The notes beneath the pieces were generated by a model. That model saw only the letters and a program-made list of their open reading frames with translations. It did no database searches and was not told the DNA's origin. A DNA stretch of 64,000 bases, taken from Pseudoxanthomonas suwonensis. Its GTDB lineage: Bacteria; Pseudomonadota; Gammaproteobacteria; Xanthomonadales; Xanthomonadaceae. The DNA lies in contig NZ_PDWP01000022.1 in NCBI RefSeq assembly GCF_010093235.1, forward strand, positions 1 through 64,000, given 5' to 3'. This document shows, piece by piece, positions 58,875 to 64,000 of the stretch. Every line of letters starts with the position of its first letter. The stretch's first letter is position 1. Position numbers and translations under genes: made by a program.

Positions 58875-61172
58875 TCAGCGGCGCGGCACGATCGCCGCCG
58901 CGGCCACGGTGGTGGCCGACGAGACCGGCGCGCCGCGCTTGGGCGCCACCCACAGCCGGAACACGAACCAGGCCAGGGCCAGCGCACCGACGCTGAACAG
59001 CGTGTCGGCCGGCACGCGCATCCACACCAGCAGGTCGATGATCGGCTGCTGCATGAACTCCGCCGAGCGCGCGAACCAGTAGCCGTGCTCGATCGCCGCA
59101 TCCAGCTGCAGGATGCCCAGCGGAAGCAGGGTGAACAGCGACATGCCGGCCAGGCCGATGTTGAGCGACCAGAAGCAGGTCTTCAGCAGGCGCTCGCTCC
59201 ATTGCAGGTCGGGCTTGAGCCCGCGCAGGCAGAACAGCATCAGGCCGATGCCGAGCATGCCGTACACGCCGAACATCGCGGTGTGGCCGTGGTTGGCGGT
59301 CAGGTTCAGGCCCTGCATGTAGTACAGCGGCAGCGGCGGGTTGATCAGGAAGCCGAACAGGCCGGCGCCCACCAGGTTCCAGAACGAGACCGCCAGGAAG
59401 AACATGATCGGCCACTTGTAGCGTGCCATCCACGGCGTGGCCTTGCCCAGCCTGTAGTTGTGCCAGGCCTCGAAGCCCACGTAGGCCAGCGGCACCACTT
59501 CCAGCGCCGAGAAGCTGGCGCCCAGGCCGATGACGGCGGTCGGGGTGCCGGTGAAGTACAGGTGGTGCAGGGTGCCGAGCACGCCGCCGGCCATGAAGAT
59601 GATGGTGGCGAACAGCACCGCGACGGTGGCCGAACGCACCTGCAGCAGGCCCAGGCGGGTGAACAGGAAGGCGATCACCGCCACCGCGAACACCTCGAAG
59701 AAGCCTTCCACCCACAGGTGCACCACCCACCAGCGCCAGTACTCGACCATCGACAGGTGGCTGTGCTCGCCCCACATCAGGCCGGCCGAATAGAACACGC
59801 CTATCGCGACCACCGACAGGAACAGCAGGCCCACGATCGAGCGCGATTCGGCGCCCTTGCGCATCGCCGGCCACAGGGCGCGGCCGACCAGTACCAGCCA
59901 CAGCAGCAGGCCGACGAACAGGAACCACTGCCAGAACCGGCCAAGGTCGACGTATTCCCAGCCCTGGTGGCCGAACCAGAAGTTGTGGGCCAGGCCCAGC
60001 TTCTGCATCACCGCCATCCACTGTCCGGCGAAGGAACCGACCACGATCACCAGCAGGCAGGTCCACAGCACGTTGACGCCCAGGCGCTGGAACTTCGGCT
60101 CGTGCCCGGAGATGGCCGGGGCGATGTACAGGCCCATGCCCAGCCACGCGGTGGCGATCCACAGCACGGCCAGCTGGGTATGCCAGGTGCGGGTCAGCGC
60201 GTAGGGGAGGATCTCGGACAGGGCGAAGCCGTAGGCCTCCTGGCCCTCGACCTGGTAGTGCGCGGTGGTCGCGCCCAGCAGGATCTGCACCAGGAACAGC
60301 GCGATCACCACCCAGAAGTACTTGGCGGTGGCGCGCATCGAGGGCGTGACCTTGATCAGCGCCAGCGGATCGGACTTGGGCAGCACCGGCTGCATTTCCT
60401 CGCCGTGGCCGGTGGCGTAGTGCCAGCCCAGCAGGCCGACGCCGGCGATCAGGAACAGCACGCTGAACACCGTCCAGATCAGCAGGTTGGACGGCGGGGT
60501 GTTGCCGACCAGTTCGTCATGCGGCCAGTTGGCGGTGTAGCTGATCTCCGAGCCCGGACGCTCGGTCACCGAGGCCCAGGCCGCCCACCAGTAGAACGCC
60601 GCCAGCTGGCGGCGATGCCCGGCGTCCGGCACCGCGTCGTTGCGCATGGCATAGGCCTCGCGCAGCTCCGCCGTCGCCGGGTCGTTGGAGAACAGGCTCT
60701 CGTAGTGCGCGGAGACCTTGGCCATCGCCGCGGCGCGCTCGGCGTCGAGGGTGATGGTGCCGCTGTCCGCGTCCCAGGTGTTGGGCCGCAGCAGGGCCTG
60801 CACGCGCTTCGCGTACGCGGCCTGGGTCGGTTCGTCCAGCTGCTTGTACGAATCGACGCCATGCTCGCGCGCGGCCCAGGCATCGAGGATGGCCTCGGCC
60901 TCGCGGTGCAGCCAGTCCGCGCCCCAGTCCGGCGCCACGTAGCCGCCGTGGCCCCAGATCGAGCCCAGCTGCTGGCCGCCGATCGACTGCCAGACCTGGC
61001 GTCCGGTCTCGATGTCGGCGCGGGTGTAGACCACGGTGCCGTCGGTGGTGACCACCTGTTCGGGCATGGGTGGCGCCTGGCGATGGATCTCGCTGCCGAC
61101 CCACAACAGGGCGGCGAACGAGGCGAAGAGCAGGACCGCCAGGCCTGCCCAGAGCTTGCGTGTTGGATCCAT
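58875..61172 (-). CDS. norB: Quinol-dependent nitric oxide reductase (qNOR)
   Basis: A 765-residue single-subunit NO reductase that makes N2O from NO using quinol. The N-terminal ~250 residues are the fused NorC-like part without a haem c motif (DGTVVYTRADIETGRQVWQSIGG in part). The catalytic part has the Glu-rich HLWVEGFFEVFA, GTLHHLYFTG and ANHGHTAMFG segments carrying haem and FeB ligands. ATG 61172 follows GGAGAGG; an in-frame start at 61205 is less likely. No norQ or norD adjacent. Confidence 0.96.
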   Translation of the reverse strand: MDPTRKLWAGLAVLLFASFAALLWVGSEIHRQAPPMPEQVVTTDGTVVYTRADIETGRQVWQSIGGQQLGSIWGHGGYVAPDWGADWLHREAEAILDAWAAREHGVDSYKQLDEPTQAAYAKRVQALLRPNTWDADSGTITLDAERAAAMAKVSAHYESLFSNDPATAELREAYAMRNDAVPDAGHRRQLAAFYWWAAWASVTERPGSEISYTANWPHDELVGNTPPSNLLIWTVFSVLFLIAGVGLLGWHYATGHGEEMQPVLPKSDPLALIKVTPSMRATAKYFWVVIALFLVQILLGATTAHYQVEGQEAYGFALSEILPYALTRTWHTQLAVLWIATAWLGMGLYIAPAISGHEPKFQRLGVNVLWTCLLVIVVGSFAGQWMAVMQKLGLAHNFWFGHQGWEYVDLGRFWQWFLFVGLLLWLVLVGRALWPAMRKGAESRSIVGLLFLSVVAIGVFYSAGLMWGEHSHLSMVEYWRWWVVHLWVEGFFEVFAVAVIAFLFTRLGLLQVRSATVAVLFATIIFMAGGVLGTLHHLYFTGTPTAVIGLGASFSALEVVPLAYVGFEAWHNYRLGKATPWMARYKWPIMFFLAVSFWNLVGAGLFGFLINPPLPLYYMQGLNLTANHGHTAMFGVYGMLGIGLMLFCLRGLKPDLQWSERLLKTCFWSLNIGLAGMSLFTLLPLGILQLDAAIEHGYWFARSAEFMQQPIIDLLVWMRVPADTLFSVGALALAWFVFRLWVAPKRGAPVSSATTVAAAAIVPRR

Positions 61173-61231
61173 GATGCGGCCTCTCCGGGGAAGGAACGGC
61201 CGCATCTTCGGCAGCGGGGCCGGCGGCGGCC

Positions 61232-61245
61232 CTGACGCAGGTCAA
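61232..61245. promoter_or_regulatory. FNR/DNR-type box of norB
   Basis: CTGACGCAGGTCAA, read toward norB as TTGACCTGCGTCAG, centred 66.5 bases from the start, with A and T at 24 and 28 bases past it (GAAGAT). The rest of the gap to 61524 shows no gene, RNA or repeat I can support. Confidence 0.78.
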
Positions 61246-61524
61246 GCCGCGGACACTGGCGGTGCTGGAGCGGTGAGCCGGCGCAGTTGTCGCGTGACGG
61301 GATAGGCAGTACGGGCGCGATGCGCGTCCGGTCCCAGGTGGCCGGCATGCCGTGGCGGGAGCAGAAGGCTTCCGCACCGCAACCCCGGCGGCGCCCTGCC
61401 GGTCGGCGGTGCAGGTGCCCGGGCGCCGCATGCATGCACCGCACAGGACGGCCCATCGCGTTGACGCGGCAGGGGCCATGGCCCGGTAAATTCCAGTTCC
61501 CATCCCGCCGCCTTCCCGGGTGCC

Positions 61525-63300
61525 ATGCCGGTGCACAGGAAGCCCTCTCCAGCGATCGAACAGGTGCCGGGGCACCCAGGCCGCATCCGCGGCCGGGGCG
61601 CGACGGCACCGGCGATCCGTCGCGGGACGCTGCTGGTGGCCGCAGTGCTGGCCGGCTGCGTGGCCACGCCCCGCGAACCTTCCGCTGCCGCCGCAGCGGC
61701 TGGTCCACGCACGCAGCAGGAGGCCGCCGCGCTCGCCCGCCGCGCCGCGCGCGAGCCGGACCCGTCGATCCGCACGCGCCTGTGGCTGGACTGCGCGTCC
61801 GCGGTCCATGCCGCGCTGGACGGGGAGGCGGCCCCGCCGGATGCGGGAATCGCACTGGCGGACCATTGTTCGACGCAGGCGCTGCTGGACCTGTTCCGCC
61901 GCCATCCCGGCGGATGGCAACCCGGGCGGCGGCGCATCGCCGGACGCGAGCTGGAGTTACGGATCGAAGGTGCCAGCCCGATGGCCCGTGGTGCCTATAC
62001 GATCACCCCGGCGCAGGATGTCCCGGTGCCGCCGGGCTGGGACTTCCGCCAACCCGGGTTCGGCCTGCCACTGGTGCTGCGCGCCGACCGCTGCACCGAT
62101 GCGCCCGATTGTGCGCTGTACACGCCGGAAGGGATCTACCGCTGGGCCACCGCCTGGATCGAGCATGGCGACGACGTCCCCGTCGTACGCATCGTCGACC
62201 CGGTGGCGACGCCGTCGACCACCGTGGGCGGGCGCGGGATGCGGCTCTCCTTCGATGCGTTCTCGGCCTACTGGAAGGGCGCGATGGCCTCGCGCCTTCC
62301 GCGGCTGGGCGTCTACGGGCTGCTCGGAGGCGATGGCATCGGCCGGCGCGCGGGCGCCTACCTGCTCACGGACTACGATCCGCGCAAGACGCCGGTGGTA
62401 ATGGTGCACGGGCTGGGCAGCCACCCGATCATCTGGGCCGAACTGTCAGGTGCCATCTGGGCCGATCCGGTGCTGCGCGACAGCTACCAGGTCATCCACG
62501 TCGTATTCCAGACCAACGCCCCGCTGCTGGTGTCCACGCAACGCGTCCGCACGTACCTGGACCGGATGTGGGAACTGCTCGACCCCGAAGGCGACGACCC
62601 GGCGCGCGGGAAGATGGTGCTGGTCGGCCACAGCCTGGGCGGAGTGGTCGCGCGCCTGCTCGCGGTCGACAGCGGACGGGTGCTGTGGGATGCGGCGTTC
62701 ACCGTCGCCCCCGGGCAGCTCCACGGGGCGGCGGAGGACGTGGCGGCGATCCAGGACATCTTCCTGTTCGATCCGTATCCGGGTGTCTGCGCGGTGGTCA
62801 TGCTCGCCGCTCCGCACAAGGGCAGCCCGGCCGCATCGGGGTTCGCCGGGCGACTGGCCCGGGCGCTGGTGGCCCGCCGCGCACCGGAGATCCAGGCACT
62901 CAGGGAGGTGACGCTGGCCCACCCGGAGGACGTGCGCGACGAGGTGCGCGACAGCTACCGCTTCGCCCGGCTCGACAGCATCTGGACCCTGCGCGCGCCG
63001 CAACCGGTGCGGCGGACCGGCGAATCGCTGCTGCCGGCGCCGGGCATCCGCTACCACACCATCGCCGGCTACCTCCACGGGCAGGGCGGCGACGGCCTGC
63101 GGCCGCTGGAAAGCGCCCTGCTGCCGGGCGCGCGCTCGACCCTGGTGGTGGACCAGGGGCACACGCTCTACCGCGATCCGGTGGTCATCGGCCGCGTGCT
63201 GGAGATCCTGCGCGAGGAACGCGGGCTGCCGTGCGCGGGCGCGGCCGATCCCGGGAACACGGCCGATGCGGGGGATGTCGCCCGGGACATGCCGGCCTAG
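61525..63300 (+). CDS. Lipoprotein alpha/beta hydrolase
   Basis: A 591-residue hydrolase. Residues 35-45 form a lipoprotein signal (LLVAAVLAGC, Cys45) behind an unusually long 34-residue leader, so the true start may be later. The hydrolase core has the oxyanion HGLGSHP and the nucleophile motif GHSLGG with Ser370. It resembles triacylglycerol lipase/esterase-type proteins. Convergent with fnr by 7 bases. Substrate unknown. Confidence 0.82.
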   Translation: MPVHRKPSPAIEQVPGHPGRIRGRGATAPAIRRGTLLVAAVLAGCVATPREPSAAAAAAGPRTQQEAAALARRAAREPDPSIRTRLWLDCASAVHAALDGEAAPPDAGIALADHCSTQALLDLFRRHPGGWQPGRRRIAGRELELRIEGASPMARGAYTITPAQDVPVPPGWDFRQPGFGLPLVLRADRCTDAPDCALYTPEGIYRWATAWIEHGDDVPVVRIVDPVATPSTTVGGRGMRLSFDAFSAYWKGAMASRLPRLGVYGLLGGDGIGRRAGAYLLTDYDPRKTPVVMVHGLGSHPIIWAELSGAIWADPVLRDSYQVIHVVFQTNAPLLVSTQRVRTYLDRMWELLDPEGDDPARGKMVLVGHSLGGVVARLLAVDSGRVLWDAAFTVAPGQLHGAAEDVAAIQDIFLFDPYPGVCAVVMLAAPHKGSPAASGFAGRLARALVARRAPEIQALREVTLAHPEDVRDEVRDSYRFARLDSIWTLRAPQPVRRTGESLLPAPGIRYHTIAGYLHGQGGDGLRPLESALLPGARSTLVVDQGHTLYRDPVVIGRVLEILREERGLPCAGAADPGNTADAGDVARDMPA

Positions 63301-63307
63301 CGGGACT

Positions 63308-64000
63308 TCAGTCGCGCAGGACCGCCAGGGCCAGCGCTTCCAGGCGCTCCATGTCCAGCACTTCCACGTCGCGCAGCTTGATGTGCAGCAGGCCGTCGGT
63401 CTCGAACCGGCGCAGCACGCGGCTGACCGTCTCCGGCGCCAGGCGCAGGTAGTTGGCGATGTCGGTGCGCGACATGGTGAGCTGGAAGCGGCGCGGCGAG
63501 AAGCCGCGCGCGGCCAGGCGCCGCGACAGGCCGATCAGGAACGCGGCCATGCGTTCGTCGGCGGTGTTGTCGCGGGCGAACAGCGAGGCCACGCCGATGT
63601 CGCGGCTCATCAGCCGGAACAGGTGCTGCTGCAGGTTGGGCAGGCGCTGGGCCAGCAGTGCGATCTTGGGGAACGAGAACCGGCACAGCATCACCGTGTC
63701 CAGCGCCACCGCGTTGCAGGGATAGCGGTCGTCGTGGATCGCGTTGAGGCCGATCACCTCGCCGGGCAGGTGGAAGCCCAGTACCTGCTCGTGGCCGTTG
63801 CGGTCGACCTGGTAGGTCTTCACCGTGCCGGCGCGCACGGCGGCGATCGCGCCGAACGCATCGCCCTCGCGGAACACGTGTTCGCCGGGGTGCAGCGGGC
63901 CGACATGCTCGACCAGCACGTGCAGGTCCATGAGCGCGGCCTTGTCCATGCCCTCGGACATGCAGGCCTGGGAGAAGGCGCAGGTGGAGCAGAAGGTCAG
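63308..64000 (-). CDS. FNR-type Crp/Fnr regulator, 5' end outside the window
   Basis: At least 230 residues are visible; the frame continues past 64000. Upstream of the first in-window ATG (63961) the frame reads FCSTCAFSQAC, a CX2CX5C cluster as in FNR Cys20/23/29; the fourth Cys is likely in VMLCRFSF. The HTH reads TDIANYLRLAPETVSR with Glu, Ser and Arg at the positions that read TTGAT. It is thus an oxygen-sensing [4Fe-4S] FNR/ANR-type activator and the best candidate controller of the boxes in this window. Confidence 0.92.
   Translation of the reverse strand: MTFCSTCAFSQACMSEGMDKAALMDLHVLVEHVGPLHPGEHVFREGDAFGAIAAVRAGTVKTYQVDRNGHEQVLGFHLPGEVIGLNAIHDDRYPCNAVALDTVMLCRFSFPKIALLAQRLPNLQQHLFRLMSRDIGVASLFARDNTADERMAAFLIGLSRRLAARGFSPRRFQLTMSRTDIANYLRLAPETVSRVLRRFETDGLLHIKLRDVEVLDMERLEALALAVLRD

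Overview
The window is high-GC gammaproteobacterial chromosome, most likely from the Xanthomonadaceae/Lysobacteraceae. The evidence is a Clp-type CRP regulator next to speD, coq7 and rplM-rpsI, and an AcnD/PrpF methylcitrate pair. The denitrification set visible here (nitrite reductase plus quinol NO reductase, no nitrate or N2O reductase) fits nitrite-reducing, N2O-producing relatives such as Pseudoxanthomonas. The genus is inference; no phylogeny was run.

Layout. 0-8 kb: an SDR oxidoreductase, DUF1415, YajQ, a DMT permease, the methionine importer MetNIQ, a permuted papain-like hydrolase and OmpW. 8-12 kb: pyruvate dehydrogenase E2 and a two-lipoyl E3. 12.9-20.2 kb: the complete ATP synthase operon atpIBEFHAGDC, ended by tandem terminators. 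20.3-25 kb: trpD, a small monooxygenase, trpC, an HAD phosphatase, clp and speD. 25-28.8 kb: a guanidine-II riboswitch with a SugE/Gdx exporter, a 17-unit heptamer repeat, coq7, rplM-rpsI, tRNA-Gln(CUG) and a MASE2-GGDEF cyclase. 28.8-38 kb (minus strand): ccoNOQP plus ccoGHIS for cbb3 oxidase. 38-46 kb: a Pat-like acyl-CoA ligase/acetyltransferase, a probably frameshifted thioredoxin-reductase-like gene and prpF/acnD with an SRPBCC gene between them.

46-64 kb is a nitrite/NO respiration island: nirK-nirV-sco-azurin plus a Cys-tailed small protein, a copper-receptor-like TonB-dependent protein, DUF2249 with a membrane protein, a porin, SirB2, NnrS, a second Cys-tailed protein, a quinol NO reductase, and at the right edge an FNR-type regulator whose 5' end lies outside the window.

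The island and ccoN are tied together by FNR-family boxes of form TTGA(T/C)-N4-(A/G)TCAA. Eight boxes sit 41-73 bp from start codons. At all eight, A and T occur exactly 24 and 28 bases beyond the box, where the key -10 bases of a class II FNR promoter belong. The regulator at the edge keeps the CX2CX5C iron-sulfur cysteines and the E-x2-S-R recognition residues. The simplest reading is one oxygen-responsive regulon covering high-affinity respiration, copper supply, nitrite reduction and NO detoxification.
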